DNA of 52,056 bases from Saccharibacillus qingshengii (GTDB lineage: Bacteria; Bacillota; Bacilli; Paenibacillales; Paenibacillaceae), in NCBI RefSeq assembly GCF_013185195.1, contig NZ_JAAZWC010000032.1, positions 1-52,056 of the forward strand. Direction: 5' to 3'. Below are positions 1 to 8,224 of the stretch, piece after piece (position 1 is the first letter of the stretch; each line of letters starts with the position of its first letter). The translations under genes and the position numbers were made by a program. Below the pieces are notes generated by a model that was not told where the DNA came from, did no database searches, and was given only the letters and a program-made list of their open reading frames with translations.

Positions 1-117
1 CAACGGGAAGTCACGGCTTGGGAAGTCGAGCGTAACCAGAACCAAAAATCGATCCAATGGCATTTCACAACTGAGCAGGCTAGAGGAAAGTTGCGACATC
101 TCTATCCTAAAATCTAA
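1..117 (+). pseudogene. IS630-type transposase, C-terminal fragment cut by the window edge
   Basis: Frame 1 is open from base 1 to a TAA at 115-117 and encodes 38 residues. The end of the peptide has the pattern W-x-F-T-T-x-x-A-R-x-K-L-x-x-L-Y-P (WHFTTEQARGKL then RHLYP). This pattern is typical of the C-terminus of IS630/Tc1-mariner-like transposases. The catalytic DDE residues would lie to the left, outside the window, so I cannot tell whether the element is intact. No inverted repeat could be fixed in the roughly 120 nt before yuzB. It points to an insertion sequence next to an otherwise ordinary chromosomal region. Confidence 0.6.
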
Positions 118-239
118 TCCGGTCAAGGTACTAGTCTAATCCAGCTTCCCGATTGCAACACGCGACCGTAACGAACTTTCTCCGGAGCCCGCCCCACCGC
201 CTCCAAACGAACAGGATTCCCCGAGCGCAGCCTGAGCGC

Positions 240-497
240 TCAGTCCAAATCCAACGAAGCCCAAGGATCTTCTTCGTTCATCTTCTCGTCGATCGCTTTC
301 TCCAGCGCTTCTACCGTATCGGCTTCGACGATCTCGCTGTTGACCATCGCATACGGACCGTAGTCGCATTGACCGCAGTTGCCGAGGCAGCCGTATTCGA
401 TCACATCGTATTCCGGGTTTCTTTCCAGTTTATCGAACAGTTCCTGCGTGCCGTGATGCATATTGCTCGCACAGAACTCGATAATCGGTCTGATCAT
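240..497 (-). CDS. yuzB: YuzB family protein (DUF1450/UPF0349)
   Basis: This 85-residue protein matches the small Bacillales YuzB family (usually 75-85 residues), whose function is unknown. Four cysteines are visible: C9 near the N-terminus and the cluster C37, C41, C44 in the motif CLGNCGQC. A lone early Cys plus a later Cys cluster recalls thioredoxin-like [2Fe-2S] ferredoxins, but cluster binding is inference. The C-terminus is acidic. It is divergent from the NifU-like gene at 701, another Fe-S-related protein, an arrangement I recall from Bacillus, where yuzB lies near yutI. Confidence 0.85.
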   Translation of the reverse strand: MIRPIIEFCASNMHHGTQELFDKLERNPEYDVIEYGCLGNCGQCDYGPYAMVNSEIVEADTVEALEKAIDEKMNEEDPWASLDLD

Positions 498-700
498 GAT
501 TTTCTCACCTATTCTTATTTATTCTCAGCCGCATAACGGCAAACATGTAATGATCCTTTAATTTTCGATCCATTTATATTATAATACAAGAGAGACTTTT
601 GCAAAGTTGATTTCTTTTTCATCCATTTGCAGAATAATTCTCCGAAGTGGTTACGCCGTTATGACTGTACGCTTCAAACATTTGAGAGGAGCTGACTATA

Positions 701-946
701 ATGAGTGAAAGTGCACAACTTGAAATGTATGATGAGGTATCCGATGTGCTGGACAAACTGCGTCCTTTCCTGCAGCGCGACGGCGGAGACGTTGAATTGG
801 TTGACGTTGAAGACGGCATCGTGAAGCTGAAGCTGGTCGGTGCTTGCGGCAGCTGCCCAAGTTCCACGATCACGCTGAAAGCCGGTATCGAACGCGCCCT
901 GTTCGAAGAAGTCGAAGGCGTGAACGAAGTTATCCAAGTCTTCTAA
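701..946 (+). CDS. yutI: NifU C-terminal domain Fe-S scaffold/carrier (YutI type)
   Basis: This 81-residue protein is a stand-alone NifU C-terminal domain. The family carries or assembles [4Fe-4S] clusters between two subunits through a C-x-x-C motif, seen here as C49-G-S-C52 in GACGSCPSS. The leading helix and the segment [11 protein letters not shown] are characteristic. A GAGAGGAGCTGA ribosome binding site lies just before the ATG at 701. Length equals that of the family. It is monocistronic: divergent from yuzB and followed by a hairpin terminator at 1005-1032. Confidence 0.9.
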   Translation: MSESAQLEMYDEVSDVLDKLRPFLQRDGGDVELVDVEDGIVKLKLVGACGSCPSSTITLKAGIERALFEEVEGVNEVIQVF

Positions 947-1004
947 GACGGGCCTTCGGTTCGTATACAAGATTTCGTTTCGCTGCGGCGAACATGGAAT
1001 GAGA

Positions 1005-1032
1005 GCGTCGAATCTTCGGATTCGGCGTTTTT
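1005..1032 (+). terminator. Rho-independent terminator after yutI
   Basis: A GC-rich stem (GCGTCGAATC with GATTCGGCG, one G-U pair) closed by a TTCG tetraloop is followed by TTTTTG. It lies about 60 nt after the yutI stop. Confidence 0.75.
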
Positions 1033-1080
1033 GTTTGCCCTATTTTTGTTTGTCCTTTTGACGGGATCCCGAATCTCGCC

Positions 1081-1121
1081 AAAAAAAGTCCCGTTCTCCA
1101 TTAGGAGTCCGGGACTTTTTA
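1081..1121 (-). terminator. Rho-independent terminator of metNIQ
   Basis: On the minus strand the stem AAAGTCCCGG / CGGGACTTT is followed by seven Ts. It lies about 45 nt past the metQ stop. Confidence 0.8.
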
Positions 1122-1163
1122 CGATAATCGATAGATCTCAATCGGCGGTTCAGCCGTTCGCGC

Positions 1164-2015
1164 TTAGAAAGCCGGGATGATCTCGCCTTTGTACTCTTCT
1201 TGAATGAACGTTTTGGTATCTTCCGAGTTCAGAGCCGCGATCAGCTTCTTGATGGCATCGGAATCTTTGTTGTCTGGACGAGTAACAAGCAGGTTGGCGT
1301 AAGGCACGTCGCTGTCTTCTTTGAACAGGGCATCTTCGCCCGGGGACAGATCGGCTTCAAGTGCGTAGTTGGCGTTGATCATACCCAGGTCGACTTCGTC
1401 GAGCTGACGGGGAATCGCTGCGGCTTCGATCGGCAGGAACTTCAGGTTCTTGGTGTTCTCTGTCACGTCGCGCTCGGTCGATGTGATGTCCGCGCCTTCT
1501 TTGAGCTTGATCAGGCCTTGTTTCTCGAGCAGCAGCAGCGCGCGCGCCGTGTTGGTCGGGTCATTCGGAATTGCGACCGTTGCGCCGTCAGCCAGCTCGT
1601 CGATCGATTTGATTTTTTTGGAATAGCCTGCGAAAGGTTCGATGTGTACGGAAGCTACGCTGACCAGATCGGTTCCGTTCTTCTCATTTTGCACATCCAG
1701 GTAAGATTGGGTTTGGAAGAAGTTCGCATCCAGCGATTTCTCGGCCAGCTGCGTATTCGGCAGGATGTAGTCCGAGAATTGGACGATTTCCAGGTTCACG
1801 CCTTCTTTTTCCAGAGCGGGCTTGATGTGCTCCAGAATGACGGCGTGAGGTACGGGAGAAGCGCCGACTTTGAGCGTAACCGCTTCGGTAGAAGCCGCGT
1901 CGCCGGCAGCCGGTTCCTTGTCTGTAGAAGCCGTAGTGCCGCTGTTACTGTTGCCGCATGCGGCCAACAGAGCGACGAGCGAAAGCGTGAGTACTGCGAG
2001 AATCCATTTTTTCAT
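1164..2015 (-). CDS. metQ: Methionine ABC transporter, substrate-binding lipoprotein MetQ
   Basis: The protein has 283 residues. It starts with a lipoprotein signal peptide whose lipobox LLAAC puts the lipidated cysteine at residue 20, followed by a Ser/Thr/Gly-rich linker. The mature part matches the NlpA/MetQ family, with the typical segments KVGASPVPHA and EIVQFSDYILPN. It would bind D- or L-methionine outside the membrane and hand it to MetI. It is the last gene of the metN-metI-metQ operon, 34 nt after metI, and ends at a good terminator. The SAM riboswitch upstream of metN supports methionine as the ligand. Confidence 0.93.
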   Translation of the reverse strand: MKKWILAVLTLSLVALLAACGNSNSGTTASTDKEPAAGDAASTEAVTLKVGASPVPHAVILEHIKPALEKEGVNLEIVQFSDYILPNTQLAEKSLDANFFQTQSYLDVQNEKNGTDLVSVASVHIEPFAGYSKKIKSIDELADGATVAIPNDPTNTARALLLLEKQGLIKLKEGADITSTERDVTENTKNLKFLPIEAAAIPRQLDEVDLGMINANYALEADLSPGEDALFKEDSDVPYANLLVTRPDNKDSDAIKKLIAALNSEDTKTFIQEEYKGEIIPAF

Positions 2016-2049
2016 TGTGTTTCTCCCCTTTTGTTCACTATTTTATATT

Positions 2050-2721
2050 TTATTTCCGGGTAAAATGAAGGACCAGACGATCGCCGATCATCTGGATGAT
2101 CTGTACCATCAGGACAATGAGCACAAGGGATACGAGCATAACGGCCGTCTCATAGCGGTAATAACCGTAGTTGACCGCAAGCGTTCCGAGGCCTCCGCCC
2201 CCGACCAGACCCGACATGGCGGTGTAGGAGATCAAGGCGATCACCGTTACCGTGAAGCCCGCGATGAGGCCAGGCAGCGATTCGCGCAGGATGACTTTGT
2301 ATACGACCTGCCAGGTGGAAGCGCCCATCGATTGGGCCGCTTCGATCACGCCGCGATCCACTTCGCGCAGCGCGGTCTCGACGAGCCTCGCAAAGAACGG
2401 AGCGGCGCCGATGACGAGAGGCGGAATCATGCCCCGTACGCCGATCGAAGTGTTGACGATTTCCTTTGTGATCGGGATCAACGCGATGATCAAGATGATG
2501 AACGGGACGGAACGCAGGATGTTGACGATCACCGACAGGATGCTGTACAGCACCCGCAGCATGTACGACGACGAACGCGCCCACAAGAACAATACGATGC
2601 CGAGCGGAAGACCGATAAGCAGCGTGAACAGGCTGGAATAACCGAGCATCTGGAGCGTTTCGATCGTGGCTTTGCCGAACTCGTCCCAGTTGACTTGCGA
2701 AAAATCGAGTTTGCCGTTCAT
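2050..2721 (-). CDS. metI: Methionine ABC transporter permease MetI
   Basis: This 223-residue integral membrane protein has about five or six hydrophobic segments. It carries the EAA-type loop that contacts the ATPase (E-A-A-Q-S-M-G-A-S followed by Q-V-V-Y-K-V-I-L). Length and sequence match MetI. Its ATG overlaps the metN stop by four bases (ATGA, 2718-2721), which implies translational coupling. It forms the transmembrane channel for methionine together with the MetN dimer. Confidence 0.93.
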   Translation of the reverse strand: MNGKLDFSQVNWDEFGKATIETLQMLGYSSLFTLLIGLPLGIVLFLWARSSSYMLRVLYSILSVIVNILRSVPFIILIIALIPITKEIVNTSIGVRGMIPPLVIGAAPFFARLVETALREVDRGVIEAAQSMGASTWQVVYKVILRESLPGLIAGFTVTVIALISYTAMSGLVGGGGLGTLAVNYGYYRYETAVMLVSLVLIVLMVQIIQMIGDRLVLHFTRK

Positions 2722-3734
2722 TGCAGTTCCTCCACTTCAAGCCGTTGTTCGGTAAGCCGCCGCAGCGTGTTGTTGATCGAATCCGTATCGCCTTCAAAGC
2801 GAACCACCAGCTGCCCGTAAGGGGTGTCTTTGATGCGCGAGATCGTGCCCTGAAGAATGGCGAAGTCCACTCCCGTTTCCTTGACTGTCTGCGAGAGGGT
2901 CGATTCATACGTCAATTCTCCGATAAACGTCACTCTGACCGTTCGCGAAGACGGAACATGTACGGCGCGGATCGCTTCTTCGAACATCTCTCCTCCTTCG
3001 GACTCCCGCTTGATGAAGTCGCGGGTAATCGCTTCTCTCGGCTTCAGGAATACCTCGATAACGGGTCCCTGTTCCACGATAATGCCGCCGTTGATCACGG
3101 CCACTTTGTCGCAGATGCTCTGAATGACGTGCATTTCATGCGTAATGAGCACGATGGTCAAACCGAGCTTGCGATTGATATCGAGCAGCAGGCGCAGAAT
3201 CGAGTCGGTGGTCTGCGGATCAAGCGCGGATGTCGCTTCGTCGCACAGCAGGACGCGCGGATTGGGTGCAAGCGCCCGGGCGATGCCGACTCTTTGCTTC
3301 TGTCCGCCCGACAGCTGGGCCGGATACTTCTTCGCGTGCTCGGTCAGTCCCACCAGCTCAAGCATTTCTTTGACCCGGCGGTCGATCTCGGCACGCGGCA
3401 TCCGTTCAAGGCGCAGCGGGAAAGCGACGTTGTCGTAGACGGTTGCCGACGACAGCAGATTGAAATGCTGAAAGATCATGCCGAGCTTCCGGCGTTCGCG
3501 CTGAAGCTGTCTTTTGCCGAGGCGGGTGATTTCGGTCTCGCCAATCCGGACAGAGCCGCTTGTCGGCTGCTCCAGCATATTGATACATCGGATCAGGGTA
3601 CTCTTGCCGGCTCCCGAATGTCCGATGATCCCGAAGATTTCGCCTTGTCCGATCTCCAGATTGATTCCGTTCAATGCGGTGGCCGACTTGCCCCGCGTGG
3701 TGTAGGTCTTGACCAGATTTTTAATGGTAATCAC
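2718..3734 (-). CDS. metN: Methionine ABC transporter ATP-binding protein MetN
   Basis: I start the gene at GTG 3734 because AGGAGG lies 9 nt upstream and the protein then begins V-I-T-I-K-N-L, giving the usual length of 338 residues. The open frame runs 69 codons further upstream, but that stretch is the riboswitch region. Walker A is GHSGAGKST (38-46), the ABC signature LSGGQ (141-145) and Walker B LLCDEATSALD (162-172). The C-terminal 70 residues or so fit the NIL/ACT-like domain by which MetN senses methionine and inhibits transport. First gene of metNIQ. Confidence 0.93.
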   Translation of the reverse strand: MITIKNLVKTYTTRGKSATALNGINLEIGQGEIFGIIGHSGAGKSTLIRCINMLEQPTSGSVRIGETEITRLGKRQLQRERRKLGMIFQHFNLLSSATVYDNVAFPLRLERMPRAEIDRRVKEMLELVGLTEHAKKYPAQLSGGQKQRVGIARALAPNPRVLLCDEATSALDPQTTDSILRLLLDINRKLGLTIVLITHEMHVIQSICDKVAVINGGIIVEQGPVIEVFLKPREAITRDFIKRESEGGEMFEEAIRAVHVPSSRTVRVTFIGELTYESTLSQTVKETGVDFAILQGTISRIKDTPYGQLVVRFEGDTDSINNTLRRLTEQRLEVEELQ

Positions 3735-3890
3735 TCGGTTGTTCCTCCTACTTGGGGGCCGCCCTAGGGCGTGGCCTGCCCACTTTATGCTCCGCGTTGA
3801 TGTCTTAAAGCCGGTTGTTAATGCAAATCGCCGATCGAGCCCGATTCTTCGCTGTGCAAGGAAGAACCTGCGATGTCCGAATAAATCAAA

Positions 3891-3920
3891 GAGCCCTTTT
3901 TGGTTAGACAAAAAGGGCTC
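3891..3920 (-). terminator. Riboswitch expression-platform terminator
   Basis: A near-perfect stem GAGCCCTTTTT / AAAAAGGGCTC is followed on the minus strand by TTTGATTTATT. It lies between the SAM aptamer and the metN start, as expected for transcriptional attenuation. Confidence 0.85.
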
Positions 3921-4083
3921 GCATCGTATGCGTAGAGTCACCTTCTCATCTGCCAGAACCCGCCTTGCAGTTCTGTAGGAATTAGCACCATGACACCCTG
4001 ACGCGACGTCTGTTTCGTGACGTTCGTGTGCAGGATCGGTTGCCGGGCTTCATCGGGCCTGTCCCTCCGCCTCTCTCGATAAG
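3891..4083 (-). ncRNA. SAM-I riboswitch (S-box leader) controlling metNIQ
   Basis: On the minus strand the leader contains the S-box core in order: CTTATCGAGAGAGG, GGAGGGA, GGCCCGATGAAGCCCGGC, then GGTGCTAATTCC and GGCAGATGAGAAGG. The P1 helix pairs CTTATC (4078-4083) with GATGAG (3945-3950), one G-U pair. The expression platform is the terminator at 3891-3920. By the known mechanism, bound S-adenosylmethionine stabilises the aptamer and lets the terminator form, switching the methionine importer off when SAM is plentiful. The aptamer starts about 70 nt after the predicted transcription start. Confidence 0.95.
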
Positions 4084-4158
4084 AAAAAATCTGAGATATC
4101 TAATTGGAAAGCTTGGGATTACAGAAATTCGAAAACATCGAACCGAAATCCTTAACTC

Positions 4159-4187
4159 AGTATATTCAGTTTGACACGTTTTGTAAA
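4159..4187 (-). promoter_or_regulatory. SigA-type promoter of metNIQ
   Basis: TTTACA (-35) and TATACT (-10) are separated by exactly 17 nt on the minus strand, about 75 nt upstream of the riboswitch aptamer. Confidence 0.7.
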
Positions 4188-4260
4188 GGTTTCTTATGAA
4201 AATTTTCATGGATTTCTTCCTTAACGCTTGTCTTGCAACCGCGGACAAAATGTCTGCACA

Positions 4261-4287
4261 AAAAAGAAGCCTCCGCAGAGACTTCTT
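4261..4287 (-). terminator. Terminator after ctaA
   Basis: On the minus strand AAGAAGTCTC pairs with GAGGCTTCTT (one T-G) and is followed by TTTTG. It lies about 97 nt past the ctaA stop and just upstream of the met promoter, insulating the two units. Confidence 0.7.
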
Positions 4288-4383
4288 GGCCGTTCCGTAC
4301 TTTTCCAACCATTCGCCCTGCTGAAATGCCCGCCTGCCCGCTTAAAAAATGATCCGTTCCGGGTAGACTTTTGTTCCGCATAT

Positions 4384-5298
4384 TCAGGCCTGGACGGTGT
4401 CTTTGACGCGCACGGCGGCTTCTTCCCCGGCCGGAATCCGGCTGAGCTCCCAGGTACGGATACTCATGAAGCACAGGAACGCAAACAGGAAATCCGTAAT
4501 GAGCGTATGCAGCATCGGCGCGAACATATAGTATTCGCTGCCAAGCGCCACCAGATTCAATATGCCGCTGAGCGGCAGGGCGATCATCAGCACAATGACG
4601 ATCATCCCGAGCTTCCGAATATCCGGAATATGCGAATAGTTGCGAACCGCCATATGACCGATCATCAAGACGAAGATCAGCAGCAGCGCGGAAGCGATAT
4701 GCAGAATGACCGAGACTTTGGCTAATTCCGTATGGCTGACCAGCGCGCCGGTATAAACGACCGCATAAGTGAACACCGCCGAGAATACGGTCAGATTGCG
4801 CGTGCGCTTGCTGACCCGCTGCGAGGCAGGAGGCGCCTGATAATGATCCAGGCTGCCTGCCCTGCGAACGGACAGCGCCAGCACAAGCGCACTTGCGAAA
4901 GCGATCAGGGCGAAACCGAAGTGCAGGGCCATAATCGCAGGCGACTGCGAGAAGACGACGGCAAGCGCGCCCATGACAGCCTGCACGATCACGAAGAAAG
5001 CCATGATCGCGGCATAAACTTGAAAATCACGCCGTTTGCGCGCCCAGATCAGAAACGCGACGAGCGTCGCAAGCGCCAGCAGCCCCGCGATGCCCGCCGT
5101 CAACCGGTGCGTATACTCGATCAGCGAACCGATCGTCGTTCCCGGCACGAACTTGCCGTGGCAGAGCGGGAACTCGCGTCCGCATTCGAGACCGGAACCC
5201 GTTCTCGTCACGACTACGCCGTTGAACGAGACGAGCAGCATGATCATGCAGGAAGCGTAGCTCAACCATTTCAATATCTTATACTGCAAAATGTTCAC
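4384..5298 (-). CDS. ctaA: Heme A synthase CtaA (COX15 family)
   Basis: This 304-residue polytopic membrane protein oxidises the C8 methyl of heme O to the formyl of heme A, needed for aa3-type oxidase. Two four-helix halves are visible. The first extracellular loop has the conserved TGSGLECG and FPLC, giving the cysteine pair C39/C46, and the E-x-x-H motif E61/H64. Further likely heme-ligand or structural histidines are H126, H200 and H264. A TATAAT lies at 5372-5377 upstream. Its partner ctaB is about 16 kb away at 20967, so the pathway genes are split here. Confidence 0.93.
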   Translation of the reverse strand: MNILQYKILKWLSYASCMIMLLVSFNGVVVTRTGSGLECGREFPLCHGKFVPGTTIGSLIEYTHRLTAGIAGLLALATLVAFLIWARKRRDFQVYAAIMAFFVIVQAVMGALAVVFSQSPAIMALHFGFALIAFASALVLALSVRRAGSLDHYQAPPASQRVSKRTRNLTVFSAVFTYAVVYTGALVSHTELAKVSVILHIASALLLIFVLMIGHMAVRNYSHIPDIRKLGMIVIVLMIALPLSGILNLVALGSEYYMFAPMLHTLITDFLFAFLCFMSIRTWELSRIPAGEEAAVRVKDTVQA

Positions 5299-5509
5299 CG
5301 CCGATTCGAAAAGTAATGGGAGACATTCCCGGTACCGCGAATACGGCGGTCTCCGAAACGTCTTTTCTTTTATTATACCGGAAATGGGTCCGAGTTAAGA
5401 ATCGCGTTTGTGACAAATAATGTTCAAATCAAATCCATATTTGCTGATTATCCGGCCTTTTTTTATGACTTTCTTCACTGAATCGCGAATGTACCGAGTC
5501 ATTCCCGCC

Positions 5510-5545
5510 AAAAAAGCCCACTGCGGCAGTCTGCCGCAGCGGGCT
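5510..5545 (-). terminator. Terminator after the thioredoxin-like gene
   Basis: A long stem (AGCCCGCTGCGGCAG with CTGCCGCAGTGGGCT, one mismatch) is followed by six Ts on the minus strand, directly after the stop at 5555. Confidence 0.85.
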
Positions 5546-5554
5546 GCGCCGGAT

Positions 5555-5905
5555 TTAGTTCCGGCCGGCCAGCTGGCTGTGCACTTCGGCGGCGCGATCG
5601 AGGAAAGTCTCGATCTCGGCACGCGATTTGCGGGCTTTGTTTACGAAACGAATCAATTCTTTGCCGTTCGAAAAAGCAACGAAGCTCGGAATTCCGAGAA
5701 TGTTCAGCTCCTGGCTGACTTCCTCGACTTCTTCGACATCGACCTGAATCAGGTTAAGTTGGTCTTTGCGCTGCTCTTCCACTTCCGGCATAAACGGATC
5801 GATAAAGTGGCAGTCTCCGCACCAGTCGGCGCGGAATACGGCTACGGTCAGTCCCGGACTTGCGATTTCCCGATCAAAATCGGCTTTGGTACGAATTTGC
5901 TGCAT
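5555..5905 (-). CDS. Thioredoxin family protein with CGDC active site
   Basis: This 116-residue protein has one thioredoxin fold and no signal peptide, so it is cytoplasmic. The redox motif is W-C29-G-D-C32 instead of the classical WCGPC, and the cis-proline loop is GIPSF. The remaining fold is standard (LNLIQVDVEEV, FSNGKELIRF). It is probably a specialised thiol oxidoreductase and not the main TrxA. The Asp in the active site should shift the redox potential, which is inference from known CxxC variants. It is followed by its own strong terminator. Confidence 0.85.
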   Translation of the reverse strand: MQQIRTKADFDREIASPGLTVAVFRADWCGDCHFIDPFMPEVEEQRKDQLNLIQVDVEEVEEVSQELNILGIPSFVAFSNGKELIRFVNKARKSRAEIETFLDRAAEVHSQLAGRN

Positions 5906-6025
5906 GCTTATTCTCTCCTTTGATTTTCGATTCAGGCATTAAGGCCGGTTTCTTTATTTTACCCCAATTCCGCCCCGGAATCATCCGAAGCCGCGGTCAA
6001 GCCGCCGAACCCGGATACGGCCAAA

Positions 6026-7648
6026 TCAGCCGCGCTGCAGACGCATCAGGGGACGCAGTACCTTTTGCAGCGGACGCGGATACGTACCCAGCTCGTCGCG
6101 GCGGATGACCCGAAGGATCACCAGCAGCACCAGGTAGATCGAAGGCACGATGACCCCGATCGCACAGCAGGCAATGAAGAAGGCCAGGCGCGGATGCATA
6201 AACGCGGTCATCCAGCTGCCCAGCTCGCTGAGACCGAAACTGGCCGCGGCGATAATCATGCAGGTTGCGATAAATGCCGGCCAGCGATTGCCCAGCACCG
6301 AGAACGAGACGATTTTGCGCAGCGTATGCAGGTTGAGCAGCGTGATCACGAGGAAGCAGACCCCGGTCATGCCGATGATCCCGTAAATCCCGTAATTTCC
6401 GAGCAGCGGAGCCAGCGCAAAACTGCCGGCCAGCTTCACGACCAGGCCGATCGCCACGTGCACCATCGAGCGGCGGGCCAGATTCATGCCCAGCAGCATC
6501 GAGTTGCTGACCATCATCGTAATCTGGAAAATGGTACCGATCGTCAGCACGGCGATGATGCCCGCTCCGTCCAGCGTACTGAACAGCAGACCGTTGACCG
6601 AATACGCGGCGCAGCCGAGCGCCAGCACGATCGGCATCCCCGTCAGCGTGGCGACGCGCATGGCAAGCGTCACCTGCTGCTGCAGATGCTGCGTGTCCTT
6701 GCGGGCAAAAGCCGCCGAGATAATCGGAATAAGCGACGTACTGAGCGCGATCGCAAGAATCGGCGGAATACCGGCGACACTCTGCGCGCGGCTGCCCAGA
6801 ATACCGAGCTGCATGGTTGCCATCGCGTCGCCGATCTGTCCGATCAACAGCGGCTTGATAATCGTCGTATCGATAAAGTTGATCGCCGGCACGGCGAGCG
6901 CCGTCAGTACGATCGGAATCGACAGTTTGAAAATATCTCCGTAAATCTGGCCGAGCGGAATCGTTTGATCATGACGATTAATCAGCGTGCGGCCTTTTTT
7001 GCGTTCGTTCTTCGACAGCTTCACCGAAGCGAACAGCATGATCGCAAAAGCGCCCAGACTGCCCAGCACGCCGCCGAATGTGGCACCCGCGGCGATCGTT
7101 TCGCCGGGCTTGCCCATCTGCAGCAGGATGTAAGCGAGCAGAATCGCCGTGAAAACGCGGGCGACCTGTTCAATAATCTGCGAAACGCCGCCGACCGCCA
7201 TCATATTGCGGCCCTGGAAGTAGCCCCGCATCATGGCGATGGTCGGGAACAGAATCAGGGCCGGCGCAAGCGCCCGGATGGCCGGGGTCGCTTCCGGCAG
7301 TTTGATGAGTGCCGTATACCACGGCGCAAAGATATACAGCAGCAGCGTGATGACAACACCCATCATGCCGGAGAACAGCAGAGCCGCGTAATAGATACGT
7401 CCCGCTTCCTGCGGCCGGTCCAGTGCGTAGCGCTCGGAGATCATCTTGCTCAGCGTACTCGGAATCCCCGCCGTCGCTACAGTCAGCAGCATCAGATACA
7501 CATTGTTGGCGGCGCTGAACGACGCGTTGCCGACGCTTCCGAGCATATGTTCCAGCGGAATCCGCTGCACAAGGCCCAGCACCCGGGCGACGAGCGCAGC
7601 CGCCGCCAGAATAAGCGTCCCTTTGATAAACGATTCCTTTTTCGACAA
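6026..7648 (-). CDS. MOP-superfamily lipid II / polysaccharide flippase (MurJ, YtgP/SpoVB type)
   Basis: This 540-residue protein has about 14 hydrophobic segments and the N-terminal signature of the MurJ/YtgP/SpoVB group (GTLILAAAALVARVLGL, then RIPLEHMLG). The family flips undecaprenyl-linked precursors such as lipid II across the membrane; Bacillus YtgP is a MurJ enzyme and SpoVB is its sporulation relative. Sequence alone does not decide between these, so I leave the symbol empty. It follows the DUF456 gene after a terminator, so it is probably transcribed separately. The C-terminus is basic and cytoplasmic. Confidence 0.85.
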   Translation of the reverse strand: MSKKESFIKGTLILAAAALVARVLGLVQRIPLEHMLGSVGNASFSAANNVYLMLLTVATAGIPSTLSKMISERYALDRPQEAGRIYYAALLFSGMMGVVITLLLYIFAPWYTALIKLPEATPAIRALAPALILFPTIAMMRGYFQGRNMMAVGGVSQIIEQVARVFTAILLAYILLQMGKPGETIAAGATFGGVLGSLGAFAIMLFASVKLSKNERKKGRTLINRHDQTIPLGQIYGDIFKLSIPIVLTALAVPAINFIDTTIIKPLLIGQIGDAMATMQLGILGSRAQSVAGIPPILAIALSTSLIPIISAAFARKDTQHLQQQVTLAMRVATLTGMPIVLALGCAAYSVNGLLFSTLDGAGIIAVLTIGTIFQITMMVSNSMLLGMNLARRSMVHVAIGLVVKLAGSFALAPLLGNYGIYGIIGMTGVCFLVITLLNLHTLRKIVSFSVLGNRWPAFIATCMIIAAASFGLSELGSWMTAFMHPRLAFFIACCAIGVIVPSIYLVLLVILRVIRRDELGTYPRPLQKVLRPLMRLQRG

Positions 7649-7673
7649 AACCTATTCCCTTCTTTCCCCCGTA

Positions 7674-7694
7674 AAAAAAGCCGCAAGCGGCTTC
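7674..7694 (-). terminator. Terminator directly after the DUF456 gene
   Basis: Minus strand: GAAGCCGC / GCGGCTT with a two-base loop, then seven Ts. The stem begins right after the DUF456 stop codon. Confidence 0.75.
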
Positions 7695-7695
7695 T

Positions 7696-8184
7696 TTACA
7701 CGATCCATATAATGAAGATGACAATCATGACAACCTGCAGAATCCCTTTGACGAGCGTACTGCTCAGCAGTCCGATCAATGCTCCCCAGCCTGCGCGCAG
7801 CGCCTGCTTGAAGTTCGACCCGTGAATCAGCTCGCCGATCACCGCCCCGATAAACGGACCGAGAATCAGACCGAACGCCGGAATGACAAACGGTCCGAGA
7901 ATCAAGCCGACCGTACTGAGCTGGACCGACAGTTTGGAGCCGCCGAACTTCTTGGTCCCCCAGGCGCTCACTACGTAATCGGCTACGATCAGCGCGACGA
8001 AGATCACCGTCTGCATAATCCAGAACCAAACCGTCAGTTCGCCGAACGAGAAAAACCAGCCATAGACGAAAAAGGCGAAATAAATCGCGACCGCACCGGG
8101 CAGAATCGGGAAAATCAGTCCCGCCATTCCGACGATAAACAGCGCAATCACCAGTACCCAACCCAGTATATCCAATGCTACCAT
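7696..8184 (-). CDS. DUF456 family membrane protein
   Basis: This 162-residue, very hydrophobic protein has about four transmembrane segments and glycine-rich turns. It matches the DUF456 family, for example in F-P-I-L-P-G-A and LGPFIGAVIGEL. Function is unknown; the internal Gly-rich hairpins resemble re-entrant membrane loops. It lies 40 nt downstream of the Cof phosphatase gene on the same strand, so the two may be co-transcribed, and it ends at its own terminator. Confidence 0.85.
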   Translation of the reverse strand: MVALDILGWVLVIALFIVGMAGLIFPILPGAVAIYFAFFVYGWFFSFGELTVWFWIMQTVIFVALIVADYVVSAWGTKKFGGSKLSVQLSTVGLILGPFVIPAFGLILGPFIGAVIGELIHGSNFKQALRAGWGALIGLLSSTLVKGILQVVMIVIFIIWIV

Positions 8185-8224
8185 GCCAGGCCCTCCCCGG
8201 ATTTTCCTTTAGTGCCGCCGATCC

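Noticed and set aside
3735-3941. In-frame extension of metN upstream of the GTG start
   Set aside because: It covers the riboswitch terminator, has no homology-like sequence, and the AGGAGG site fits the GTG at 3734.
6065-7825. Long plus-strand frame of 586 codons
   Set aside because: Antisense to the MurJ-like flippase; composition (Gln, His, Arg, Asp rich) is typical of a shadow frame in GC-rich DNA.
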